Below are positions 27,101-34,245 of a stretch of DNA of 64,000 bases, piece after piece (positions within the stretch are counted from its first letter, which is position 1; every line of letters begins with the position of its first letter). The notes beneath the pieces were generated by a model that did no database searches, had not been told where the DNA came from, and worked only from the letters and a program-made list of their open reading frames with translations. The stretch lies in contig NZ_CP152375.1 in the NCBI RefSeq assembly GCF_051132615.1, positions 2,170,001-2,234,000 on the forward strand, written 5' to 3'. The translations under genes and the position numbers were made by a program. This stretch comes from G051132615 sp051132615. GTDB lineage: Bacteria > Pseudomonadota > Gammaproteobacteria > Burkholderiales > Neisseriaceae.

Positions 27101-28866
27101 ATGGTATTGTTGATTCCATAAATGATCAAGTTATTTTAATGACCAATGCTGTTTCAGGCAATAAATTAATCATCAATAACTATGGTACATTAACGGGTTA
27201 TGTAACCTCAGGAGCAGAAGACACCGTCTTTAGTAACTACTCATCAAACAGCTTCAATATTCGCAACTTTGCTGATACAGATGGCGACTTAATCAGAGAC
27301 ACCAAAGCCGTAGCGATTTCAAACTTTGGCGGTGGCAATGACGTATTTAAAAATGAACTCACAGGTACTGTACGATTAGCTGCGGTGACAGGCGAGAGTA
27401 CAGTAAACACCACAAACGAATATATAACCTCAGGCGCTTTAAGCATCAATAATGCAGGGATCGTTCAAGGGCAGTTACTCAACCTAAACACCTTTGAGAA
27501 CAGAGGCACAATAGATTTAACCGAGAACAAACAGGCAGGGGATATCTTAGTGATTGGTGGTGGTGCCACAGCAGGCACTTACGGTGGTGGTCTGTTTGTT
27601 TCAGATGGCGGTACCTTAAAACTGGATACCGTACTCAATGAAGGCGATGTAAACAGTCTAAGTGACATACTTGTTATTGACGACAGTATAGCAGGGGCAG
27701 GTGGTGCGACAGCATTAGAGATTAACGTTATAAGTGATGCAGGGCAAAAGACCCAAGGTGAAGGGATTAAAGTCATAGAAACCTTAGGCACAAGCAGTGC
27801 CAATAGCTTTAAACTGGCTAAGCCAATGGTATCAGGCCTATACGAATACGTATTAGGCCAAGGCAGTGCTGATCAAAACTGGTATCTTAGCAATATGTTT
27901 GATAAGAATAATCCATTGTTTAACCCAGCTACAGGAGCGTACCTAGCGAACCAGACAGCAGCATCAGCCTTATTTATGCATACCTTATATGACAGACAAG
28001 GGCATGCGAACAATATAGCAGGAGGCAGTGAGAAGAAATCCTCTGTATGGGTAAGAGCCGCAACCAGCAATACCAAGAACGACAGCGTTAATGGCAATAT
28101 GAAGGTAGACACCGACAGCAACCTGATCCATTTGGGTGGCGACATAGGCAAATGGCAGGTGCAAGAAGGGAATCTACATTTAGGTTTAATGGGTGCTTAT
28201 GGTCAAACCGAATCAGATGTTAGATCGAAGAAGACAGGGACGACAGCCAAAGGCAAAGTAACGGGTTATAGTGTTGGCTTATATAGCACATGGTTTGCAG
28301 ATGAAGCGCAGGGTAAGGGCTTATATGTAGACAGCTGGGCACAATATGGTTGGTACAAAAACAAAGTCAGTGGCCAAGGTCAAACAACAGAGAAAGAAGA
28401 GAAGTACGATTCGAACAACTGGGCGGTATCATTGGAAGCAGGCTATGGCATGCATTTGGCGACACGAGGTAACACAGAAATCATGTTGACACCGCAAGTT
28501 CAAGTGACCTACAACAACTATAGTGCAGATGATCACCAAGACAGAAACAAGCTAAAAGTCAGTGGCTCAAAAGCAGATGATGTGATTACCCGAGTAGGAG
28601 CGAGACTTTATGGTAGAGCAATAGAAGGTTACAGTGCGAAACCATTTATCGAAGCGAACTGGTTACATCATACAGCGAAGAACGAGCTAAGCTTTAATGG
28701 AGAAGTGCTAAAAGATGGCGTACCGAAAGACAGAGCGGAAGCGAAGTTAGGATTACAGGGCACAATCTCGAAGAACTGGAAGGTATGGGGTCAGGTAGGT
28801 GCACAATGGGGAGGCGATAACTATACCCGTTATGAAGGTCAAGCTGGCTTGAATTATCAGTGGTAA
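24112..28866 (+). CDS. Giant type Va autotransporter with beta-helix passenger
   Basis: 1584 residues from ATG 24112, chosen because it begins the extended signal peptide region (MNKVYRVVFSQ...GGWVVTSELAKG) typical of large autotransporters, with GGAAAG upstream. The signal peptide ends near A54 (STVVLA). Residues about 60-1130 are imperfect repeats of N/G/T-rich beta-helix coils such as GDINIINTG and NANGIYAQSAGTGNI. A pertactin-like region follows (about 1130-1300), then the 12-strand beta-barrel from about 1307 (SSVWVRAA) to the terminal aromatic QW. No protease triad or RGD is evident, so an adhesin or biofilm role is most likely. The last 1.7 kb is visibly richer in G/C-ending codons than the passenger. 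A degenerate copy of the 3' end lies at 30.7 kb. Confidence 0.93.
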   Translation: MNKVYRVVFSQLTGGWVVTSELAKGRKKSSRTMEKITALAATAGLMLGSTVVLAECVATGTDKLNCSGTDNFAVGSQSFPVNGTSTVVTANNWNLNGGHLYVNAQSGSVEFNGDNVTVNGTSTVNGLIHLATVDANDTSISIRNSVIKTVTNPIKESSGLVTHATGSGNAKIEVTGNVRIEVDGNGLHALATKGKNALITMTGGNNLIKVTGSRSGIDATANNGQASVVLSGKNTIETTGDGSNAIASIGKEASVNVDLDTTLITSGSKANGIYAKGNGQNTVIVSDATITTQGEDSAGIRGDQNQAATTGDIIITTGANSKIETNGRQAEGIHAYLGSESEGGIASSGNIIVTAEGNIKTNGDSLAEGIYGAITHSGATGNVDITFKGNTIETTGTAGASGNRGILARQLGSGDITVNHLGQLITTAGAKAYGIEISTGLTGTDGAISASAGKVVVGVTGNIKTQGDEAHGVWVNTKNQVDSVIGQFAGEITTLGNKAHGISVETSSKVSLTNTGLITTNGSASHAINVVSDGDKNINIGNSGAISVNGANSTGIYAVMNTNTSSSGKITINNTGDIITDTGDTPISTYGHGIYAIIDNVGADSGGIDITHTGGTIDTTGYNATAIQAYTTAKTGDINIKVTNAIINAKSGKSDGINVRSGSGATDVNQVSDLDINITTNGGEINVLDGVAGSGETSNGIMAYQYAAAKGDINIINNGTKIKTGLGVDGLGVSAAAMDIRQVGTTATGNINIFNHGELSTAGAGVTTSAIYALNNGSGEINVLNTNQMDTVGQNANGIYAQSAGTGNINIINTGDLFTQGTNAAGIQIRHMGTGDISIQSSGDITTKNSRGMLAGADIGNVLIGATGNITTAQAVATITTNNHGIEAYSGAGKVNVNYNDGVIKVVGKDNTATGGGRNIGIAVWDKDLATLGTEGVINLGSTATVDASEGTAGLLIRNNGKGEINIAQGAQVHGGSLAGVLFTSNGSAATHTLNNDGIVDSINDQVILMTNAVSGNKLIINNYGTLTGYVTSGAEDTVFSNYSSNSFNIRNFADTDGDLIRDTKAVAISNFGGGNDVFKNELTGTVRLAAVTGESTVNTTNEYITSGALSINNAGIVQGQLLNLNTFENRGTIDLTENKQAGDILVIGGGATAGTYGGGLFVSDGGTLKLDTVLNEGDVNSLSDILVIDDSIAGAGGATALEINVISDAGQKTQGEGIKVIETLGTSSANSFKLAKPMVSGLYEYVLGQGSADQNWYLSNMFDKNNPLFNPATGAYLANQTAASALFMHTLYDRQGHANNIAGGSEKKSSVWVRAATSNTKNDSVNGNMKVDTDSNLIHLGGDIGKWQVQEGNLHLGLMGAYGQTESDVRSKKTGTTAKGKVTGYSVGLYSTWFADEAQGKGLYVDSWAQYGWYKNKVSGQGQTTEKEEKYDSNNWAVSLEAGYGMHLATRGNTEIMLTPQVQVTYNNYSADDHQDRNKLKVSGSKADDVITRVGARLYGRAIEGYSAKPFIEANWLHHTAKNELSFNGEVLKDGVPKDRAEAKLGLQGTISKNWKVWGQVGAQWGGDNYTRYEGQAGLNYQW

Positions 28867-28892
28867 TGTTTAAGTAGTTGTTTTAGGCGAAG

Positions 28893-28919
28893 AAGGCAAC
28901 CTATTGGGTTGCCTTTTTT
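28893..28919 (+). terminator. Intrinsic terminator of the autotransporter gene
   Basis: 9-bp stem AAGGCAACC/GGTTGCCTT with a 5-base loop and a run of T, 27 bases past the stop. A mutated copy of the same hairpin is found at 30745-30779. Confidence 0.85.
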
Positions 28920-28946
28920 ATAAATTTTTTTAATTACTTAGAGTTT

Positions 28947-29522
28947 TTAAATTGAGAATTTGCTGGTAATTTCTGCCACACGAGCACCAAACAATTTCGC
29001 TGTTTCTAAATTTCCTGTGCTTGGCCCTTCTTCTGGAGAAGAGTCTGATGGTGAAACCGTCATTAATCCAGCAGAGCTACCTAAAAAATTTACATCATCT
29101 TTTTGTGCTGCTTTTGTGTTAGAGGGTAATAGACCTAAGCCCACCCAAATGCCACCATGTTGTTGCGACAAGTGCATAAGATAACTGATGGTTTCGTGTT
29201 TATCACCATTTGTACTTGCAGAATTGGTAAAGCCTGCAAAAATTTTGTTTTTCCATTTTTGCCCAAACCATGGTTTTGATGAAGCATCTGCGAATTTTTT
29301 GAATTGCCATGGTGCGCCAGCCATATAGGTGGGTGCACCAAAAATAATCGCATCGGCTTGCTCTAATGTTGCCCAAGCTTGTTCATCAATGTCACCTTCT
29401 GCACTTATTTGAATGCTGTTAACTTTTGTATTGGTGATACCTTCTGCACCAGCTTGAACAGCTTGTGCTACTTTTATTGTGTGACCATAACCACTAAAAA
29501 AAACAATTGCGATATTTTTCAT
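28947..29522 (-). CDS. WrbA/flavodoxin-like FMN-dependent reductase
   Basis: 191 residues of the flavodoxin fold. The N-terminal phosphate-binding loop is IVFFSGYGHTIKVAQAV (residues 5-21), followed by ADAIIFGAPTYMAGAPWQFKKF and the second flavin contact FTNSASTNGDKHETI. It resembles NAD(P)H:quinone oxidoreductases of the WrbA group but lacks enough diagnostic residues to name it so. It is divergent from a LysR regulator with a 132-base gap that includes a dyad, suggesting the regulator controls it, as is common for LysR-quinone reductase pairs. Confidence 0.85.
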   Translation of the reverse strand: MKNIAIVFFSGYGHTIKVAQAVQAGAEGITNTKVNSIQISAEGDIDEQAWATLEQADAIIFGAPTYMAGAPWQFKKFADASSKPWFGQKWKNKIFAGFTNSASTNGDKHETISYLMHLSQQHGGIWVGLGLLPSNTKAAQKDDVNFLGSSAGLMTVSPSDSSPEEGPSTGNLETAKLFGARVAEITSKFSI

Positions 29523-29624
29523 GAATAATCTCCTATTGATGTGTGTTCGTTTGATTCAAACCAGATGGAACGTATCATATCATCGTTATAATATAGGCAT
29601 AAGTTGGTAAATTTGATACTATTT

Positions 29625-29640
29625 GTTCCATAATTGGAAC
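29625..29640. promoter_or_regulatory. Candidate operator between the flavodoxin and LysR genes
   Basis: Inverted repeat GTTCCA-TAAT-TGGAAC, 14 bases before the LysR start. A half-site, TGGAAC, recurs at about 29567-29572. The placement fits LysR autoregulation and control of the divergent reductase. Confidence 0.45.
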
Positions 29641-29654
29641 AATTTGGTGGGTTT

Positions 29655-30566
29655 ATGGAAAATTTGAATGATTTATATTATTTTGTGTCTGTGATTAAGC
29701 ACGGTGGGTTTTCAGCAGCAGCAAGAGCATTGAATTTACCCAAAGCTACTTTAAGCCGTCGAATCAGCCAATTGGAAGATCGTTTGGGTTTAAAACTATT
29801 GTATCGATCAACCAGAAAATTATCTTTAACCGAATCTGGTGAAGTGTATTTTCAACATTGCTTGGCTATGGTAGAGCATGCAGTAGCTGCTCAACATGCA
29901 ATTGAAAATCGTCAATCAGAACCATCAGGTTTAATTAAAATTTCTTCCCCCGTCAATTTGGTACACAGCCATGTAGCGAAAATCATTGCTCAATTTATGA
30001 AAGATTTTCCTAAGGTAAAGGTACATTTATTAGTCACTAATCGCAGAGTAGACTTAATTGAAGAAGGTATTGATATTGCTTTACGTGTGCGCTTCCCACC
30101 ATTAGAAAATAGTGATTTAGTTTTAAAACCTTTAGCTGATACCCGCCAAATTATTGTCGCTAGTGCTGAGTATTTAAAACGCTTTGGTGTGCCTAAAGAG
30201 CCATCTGATTTGGCACGGTTTGATTGTGCATGTATTGCAGAAAGTGCTAACCATTATAAATGGTCACTTTTACAAAACAATGGTGAAGAGGTTCATTTGT
30301 TGATGACGCCACGCTTAATGGCTGACGATTTATTGACCTTAAAGCAAGCCGCTTTAGAAGGGGTTGCGGTTGTGAAATTACCTGAGTATATGGTGGTTGA
30401 CGATATTAGAGATAAAAAATTAGTTGTGGTATTACCTGAATGGAAAGCTTTGAATGGTTTGGTTCATGCTGTGTATCCATCTAGAAAAGGCCAAACAGTG
30501 GCGATGAAGTCATTACTTATGTATTTAGAGCAAGGTTTTTCTCATGAGGAGGTCAAAATTGAGTAG
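29655..30566 (+). CDS. LysR-family transcriptional regulator
   Basis: 303 residues from ATG 29655, preferred to the upstream TTG at 29634 because GGTGGG sits just before it and it gives the standard LysR N-terminus (MENLNDLYYFVSVIKHGGFSAAARAL). Winged helix-turn-helix at residues 1-60 (LNLPKATLSRRISQLEDRLG), effector domain at about 88-295. This subgroup (SAAARALN, ATLSRRI, RSTRKL) regulates small oxidoreductases in many Proteobacteria. The divergent flavodoxin gene is the likely target; the inducer is unknown. Confidence 0.93.
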   Translation: MENLNDLYYFVSVIKHGGFSAAARALNLPKATLSRRISQLEDRLGLKLLYRSTRKLSLTESGEVYFQHCLAMVEHAVAAQHAIENRQSEPSGLIKISSPVNLVHSHVAKIIAQFMKDFPKVKVHLLVTNRRVDLIEEGIDIALRVRFPPLENSDLVLKPLADTRQIIVASAEYLKRFGVPKEPSDLARFDCACIAESANHYKWSLLQNNGEEVHLLMTPRLMADDLLTLKQAALEGVAVVKLPEYMVVDDIRDKKLVVVLPEWKALNGLVHAVYPSRKGQTVAMKSLLMYLEQGFSHEEVKIE

Positions 30567-30927
30567 ATATCTCTTCTTTAAATAACTTAATATTTGCGCT
30601 TTTTGGTCTTAACTATATGGTTTTTTATCGATTTCTTTCCAAAAATATTTTTAAATGATGTTTTTTCAACCATAATAATACCATATTAGATAAGGTCAAG
30701 CTGGCTTGAATTACCAATGGTGGATTTTAAGTGCTTGTTTTAGTTGAAGAAATAAACCTATTGGGTTGCCTTCTTTTATTGGTCTATTTTGCAAGTGGTT
30801 ACAGAAAGTAGACTATAAATCTGCATCTCGTTTTTCTCTGAAATTTTATCAAAAATTTAGGATTTTCCCTTTACAAATTAGAGGATAGTATTAGCCTATT
30901 TACTTTGTTTATTTTAAAATTAGGTAT
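30567..30927. other. Intergenic region containing the autotransporter remnant
   Basis: No intact gene. Apart from the remnant at 30673-30780 it holds AT-rich DNA and the presumed promoter of the methyltransferase gene. Confidence 0.5.
30673..30780 (+). pseudogene. Remnant of a second autotransporter 3' end
   Basis: This stretch matches the last codons and terminator of the 24.1-28.9 kb autotransporter: TATACC-x-TA, then AAGGTCAAGCTGGCTTGAAT encoding GQAGLN, then YQW followed by TGG instead of the stop, the same spacer, and CCTATTGGGTTGCCT of the terminator, whose left arm is mutated. Nothing of the passenger remains upstream. It shows loss of a paralogous autotransporter or a partial duplication. 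Confidence 0.75.
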
Positions 30928-31698
30928 ATGGATATGTCTTACAACCATTCTGCTGTGTTTCAAGATCATTTTTCTAAAACATCAAATAATTATGCCCAAT
31001 TTAGACCAACCTATCCAATCTCTTTAATTCAATTTTTGGCTCAGCTGGCACCTGAAAGGCAGTTAGCCTTAGATTGTGGTTGCGGGACAGGGCAGTTATC
31101 AGTATTACTGGCTTCTGAATTTCAAAAAGTAGTAGCAACAGATGCCAGTGAACAGCAAATTGCACACGCACACAAAAATGAGCGGGTGGAATATAAAACA
31201 GCAATTGCGCATCAATCGGGTTTAGACAATCAATCAGTTGATTTAATTACGGTTGCACAAGCGGCTCATTGGTTTGATCTACCTTGTTTTTATCAGGAAG
31301 TTAATCGTGTGGCGAAGAAAAAAGCTATTTTGGCATTAATTTCTTACGGAGTATTGCATGTTGAAGGACAGGTGGATGAGTTGATTCAGCATTTTTATTG
31401 GTCTGTATTGCAACCATATTGGCCAAAAGAGCGGCAACATGTTGAAACAGGTTATCAAAATTTATATTTTCCTTTCCAAGAAATTCAGGCGCCCAGCTTT
31501 ACTATTGAAGTGAAGTGGACACTAAACGAGCTAATTGGCTATATTTCAACGTGGTCTGCAATCAAGTGTTTAAAAGAACAACAAGGTGATGCAGATATTG
31601 AGCAGTTTCAACAACAATTAACTCAAATATGGGGACATCATGATGAACAAAAGCAAGTATATTGGCCGCTGGCATTACGAATAGGTCAAATCAATTGA
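30928..31698 (+). CDS. Class I SAM-dependent methyltransferase
   Basis: 256 residues. The SAM-binding motif I is LALDCGCGTGQLSVLLA (about 48-64), followed by ATDASEQQIAHA (motif post I) and SVDLITVAQAAHWFD (motif II/III with the HWFD signature of this subfamily). The N-terminus (FSKTSNNYAQFRPTYP) is typical of the group related to yeast Crg1/Tmt1 and bacterial small-molecule methyltransferases. The substrate cannot be inferred. The start may be ATG 30928 or the third codon (30934). It is monocistronic. Confidence 0.88.
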   Translation: MDMSYNHSAVFQDHFSKTSNNYAQFRPTYPISLIQFLAQLAPERQLALDCGCGTGQLSVLLASEFQKVVATDASEQQIAHAHKNERVEYKTAIAHQSGLDNQSVDLITVAQAAHWFDLPCFYQEVNRVAKKKAILALISYGVLHVEGQVDELIQHFYWSVLQPYWPKERQHVETGYQNLYFPFQEIQAPSFTIEVKWTLNELIGYISTWSAIKCLKEQQGDADIEQFQQQLTQIWGHHDEQKQVYWPLALRIGQIN

Positions 31699-31799
31699 AT
31701 AGATGATTCTTTCCTGTTGGGTAAGACATTTAGTGTTAAAATTCTCCTAATTGATTAATGGATCTGACAAAATAGATTGACAATAAGGGTAAGATAAAA

Positions 31800-32021
31800 A
31801 TGAGTGAACGAAATGACTTTCTAGATATCATGTATAACGAAAGTTCAGAGGTAGTGAAATTTACCTTAGAATTTTGGTTGTATGAATGTGAAATATCAGA
31901 GTCTCCTCCTGTAGCAGAGGTACGTCAGTGGCGTGATATTTTAGCTAAAAGAGGGGGTAAATTTGAGAAATACGCTCATTTTTGCCAACAATGGTTAGAA
32001 GAAGAGGCAAGTGATGCCTAA
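31800..32021 (+). CDS. Hypothetical 73-residue acidic protein
   Basis: 73 residues, acidic and Trp-rich (FWLYECEISESPPVAEVRQW), predicted all-helical and cytoplasmic. No family recognised. It is preceded by AAGGGTAAGA-type purine-rich sequence and its end overlaps the next gene (VanZ-like, ATG 32014) by eight bases. It is the head of a chain with VanZ-like, pepP and probably the ubiH genes, occupying the place that ygfB holds in other gammaproteobacteria, but it does not look like YgfB. Confidence 0.6.
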   Translation: MSERNDFLDIMYNESSEVVKFTLEFWLYECEISESPPVAEVRQWRDILAKRGGKFEKYAHFCQQWLEEEASDA

Positions 32022-32406
32022 GAATAAGTTTTTGTTGTTCAGTATTTTTTGGTTTATGCTGACTGTTTATGGTTTATTTTTATATATCCCAAATGGTTTA
32101 AGTACACCACCGTTTCCTCAATTTGATAAATTTACCCATTGTTGTTTATTTTTTGGACAATTCTGGTTATTGAGTAAATTATATTTAATTGAACAACAAA
32201 GACCACCATTTAAGTGGCTGATGATTATCGCTGTTATATGGGCCATAGCAACAGAAGCCATACAAGGAATGTTTACGCTCACACGTACAGCAGATGTATT
32301 TGATGCCATAGCAGATATTCTTGGCGCATTATTGGCATTAGGTTTGGCAAATTATATGATGCAATTAAAACAAAAAATAATCAGGCAAAAAGTCAATGAA
32401 TATTAA
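32014..32406 (+). CDS. VanZ-like membrane protein
   Basis: 130 residues with helices at about 8-27, 40-57, 67-85 and 98-116. The signature DKFTHCCLFFGQFWLL...EAIQGMFTLTRTADVFDAIADILGALLAL matches the VanZ domain (conserved D-K-x-x-H and the R-x-x-D-x-x-D pattern). VanZ family members are linked to glycopeptide tolerance, but function in Gram-negatives is unknown. The ATG at 32014 is preferred to the GTG at 32011. It overlaps the neighbours at both ends, so translation is coupled with the 73-residue gene and pepP. Confidence 0.82.
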   Translation: MPKNKFLLFSIFWFMLTVYGLFLYIPNGLSTPPFPQFDKFTHCCLFFGQFWLLSKLYLIEQQRPPFKWLMIIAVIWAIATEAIQGMFTLTRTADVFDAIADILGALLALGLANYMMQLKQKIIRQKVNEY

Positions 32407-33703
32407 TACAGATGTTTACCAAAAACGTAGAAAAATCGTACTGTCTCATTTAAATAATGGTGTTGCCGTATTATTTGCCGCGCCTGAACAAAGAAGAAGC
32501 AATGATACTTATTTTGCGTATAGACAGGATAGCTATTTTTATTATTTAACAGGGTTTAATGAACCGGAGTCTGCGTTAATTTTAGATGGCAAAACAGGAC
32601 AAAGTATTTTATTTTGTCGGAACAAAGACCAATTAAGAGAAACATGGGATGGTTTTCGTTTTGGTCCACAAGCAGCACAGGAAATTTTTGCTTTCAGTAA
32701 AGCTTTGCCGATTGATGAGTTTGATGAGCAACTGTTGTCTTATTTAAAAGGGGCAGATACAGTTTCTTTATTATTAGGACTTTATCCAGATCAGGATCAG
32801 AGAGTTTTACAGCTTTGGCAAAAAGCAAAGGCGCAAATGTGGGCAGGTATAAATGCACCGAAGCAATTTACAGATTTAAGTTTGGTGTTAAATCAAATGC
32901 GCTTAATCAAAGATGAGTATGAATTGTCTTTATTAAAGCAAGCAGGGGCGATTAGTGCCAAGGCGCATATTGTGGCTATGCAAAAAACCCAGCCAAATCA
33001 ATATGAATATCAAGTAGAAGCCGAGTTACTTCATACTTTTGTTTCTCATGGTGCGCGTTATCCAGCATATGAAAGCATTGTTGCTTCTGGTAAAAATGCC
33101 TGTACATTACATTATGTGAATAATCAAAGTTTAATGAAAGACTCAGATTTACTGCTCATAGATGCAGGTGCCGAGTTTCAAGGTTATGCTGGCGATATTA
33201 CCCGTACTTTCCCTGTAAATGGTGTGTTTTCAGGTGCTCAAAAAGAAGTTTATGAAGCTGTTTTAAATGCGCAATTAGCCACAATTGCTGCAATAAAACC
33301 CAATATTAGTTGGCAGGCAGTTTCGGATATCGCATTAAAAGCTTTGGTGCAAGGACTCATAGATTTAAAGATATTGTCAGGAACAGTTGAAGGTGCTATT
33401 GAGTCAGGAGCCTATAAACGCTTTTATATGCATGGTATAGGGCATTGGATTGGTTTGGATGTTCACGATGTTGGTGGACGATTCGATGAACAAGGACAGC
33501 CTTTGTTATTACAAAAAGGGATGTGTACAACAGTTGAGCCTGGTTTATACATCAGTGCAGCAGATGATGTACCAAAAGCTTTTCACAATATAGGGGTGCG
33601 TATAGAAGACAATGTTGTGGTAACAGAGCTTGCTTGTGAGGTATACACTGCGGATGTACCTAAAACAGTGGCTCAAATAGAAGCATTGATGAAAAACCAA
33701 TAA
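32396..33703 (+). CDS. pepP: Xaa-Pro aminopeptidase (aminopeptidase P)
   Basis: 435 residues. The N-terminal creatinase-like domain (RRKIVLSHLNNGVAVLFAAPEQRRSNDTYFAYRQDSYFYYLTGF) is followed by the pita-bread M24 fold with the two-metal site: DAGAEFQGYAGDITRTFP (two Asp), HGIGHWIGLDVHDVG (His), TVEPGLY (Glu) and GVRIEDNVVV (Glu). It releases N-terminal residues next to proline in the cytoplasm. The start overlaps the VanZ-like gene by 11 bases. The order pepP then ubiH and ubiI is the conserved gammaproteobacterial one. Confidence 0.96.
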   Translation: MNINTDVYQKRRKIVLSHLNNGVAVLFAAPEQRRSNDTYFAYRQDSYFYYLTGFNEPESALILDGKTGQSILFCRNKDQLRETWDGFRFGPQAAQEIFAFSKALPIDEFDEQLLSYLKGADTVSLLLGLYPDQDQRVLQLWQKAKAQMWAGINAPKQFTDLSLVLNQMRLIKDEYELSLLKQAGAISAKAHIVAMQKTQPNQYEYQVEAELLHTFVSHGARYPAYESIVASGKNACTLHYVNNQSLMKDSDLLLIDAGAEFQGYAGDITRTFPVNGVFSGAQKEVYEAVLNAQLATIAAIKPNISWQAVSDIALKALVQGLIDLKILSGTVEGAIESGAYKRFYMHGIGHWIGLDVHDVGGRFDEQGQPLLLQKGMCTTVEPGLYISAADDVPKAFHNIGVRIEDNVVVTELACEVYTADVPKTVAQIEALMKNQ

Positions 33704-33717
33704 TTTAAGAGATTTTT

Positions 33718-34209
33718 ATGCAGTTAGACAGCGCTTTTTTTCCAACTCAAATCTTATCAGAGCAAGAAGATAGTTTTTTCTCTGGTGAGATTGAGTTAAA
33801 TCATCAACTGATTGAATGTTCTTTAGAAATTGATAAACAGTTGAGTGCTTATCCCGATTTAATCACTTCAGCAGAAAATTTATTGGATCAACTGGATCAA
33901 TTAAACTTAAATGCCTTAGTTGAAATAGAACAAGACTATTTTGATGACCATGAAGGTGCATGTGCAGTCTATTTCCAGCGCTATGCAGAGTATTTGGCAG
34001 AAGAGGGTATGGTTGATGCTGAAGACTATGAAACAGAACAATTGCTTTACCATTTAAAGTTAAAGGCAATAACACTGACTGTACAAGAAGAGTTAGGTGA
34101 ACTGATTCTTTGTTTATCTTATGGTGTGGAGCAAGGAGCGTTTAGTGAACTTTTGGCTGTGTATTTTGATCAGGACGGTAATTTAGCGATTATCATCCAT
34201 AAACATTAA
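33718..34209 (+). CDS. Hypothetical acidic protein in the pepP-ubiH interval
   Basis: 163 residues, strongly acidic, no signal peptide or membrane helix. Features: a beta-rich start (FFSGEIELNHQLIECSLEI) and a helical centre (SAENLLDQLDQLNLNALVEIEQDYFDDHEG, then YAEYLAEEGMVDAEDYE), ending in a beta pair (LLAVYFDQDGNLAIIIHKH). This resembles the DUF2004 pattern, seen in some immunity proteins, but the similarity is only impressionistic. It is 14 bases after pepP and 36 before ubiH on the same strand, so it is very probably in that operon. Confidence 0.6.
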   Translation: MQLDSAFFPTQILSEQEDSFFSGEIELNHQLIECSLEIDKQLSAYPDLITSAENLLDQLDQLNLNALVEIEQDYFDDHEGACAVYFQRYAEYLAEEGMVDAEDYETEQLLYHLKLKAITLTVQEELGELILCLSYGVEQGAFSELLAVYFDQDGNLAIIIHKH

Positions 34210-34245
34210 AAATATAGGTGTTTGCATAATTAAAGGCAACCGTAA

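Noticed and set aside
24495..28151. Several long antisense or out-of-frame ORFs under the autotransporter
   Set aside because: They arise from the repetitive passenger code; the sense frame has signal peptide, repeats and barrel.
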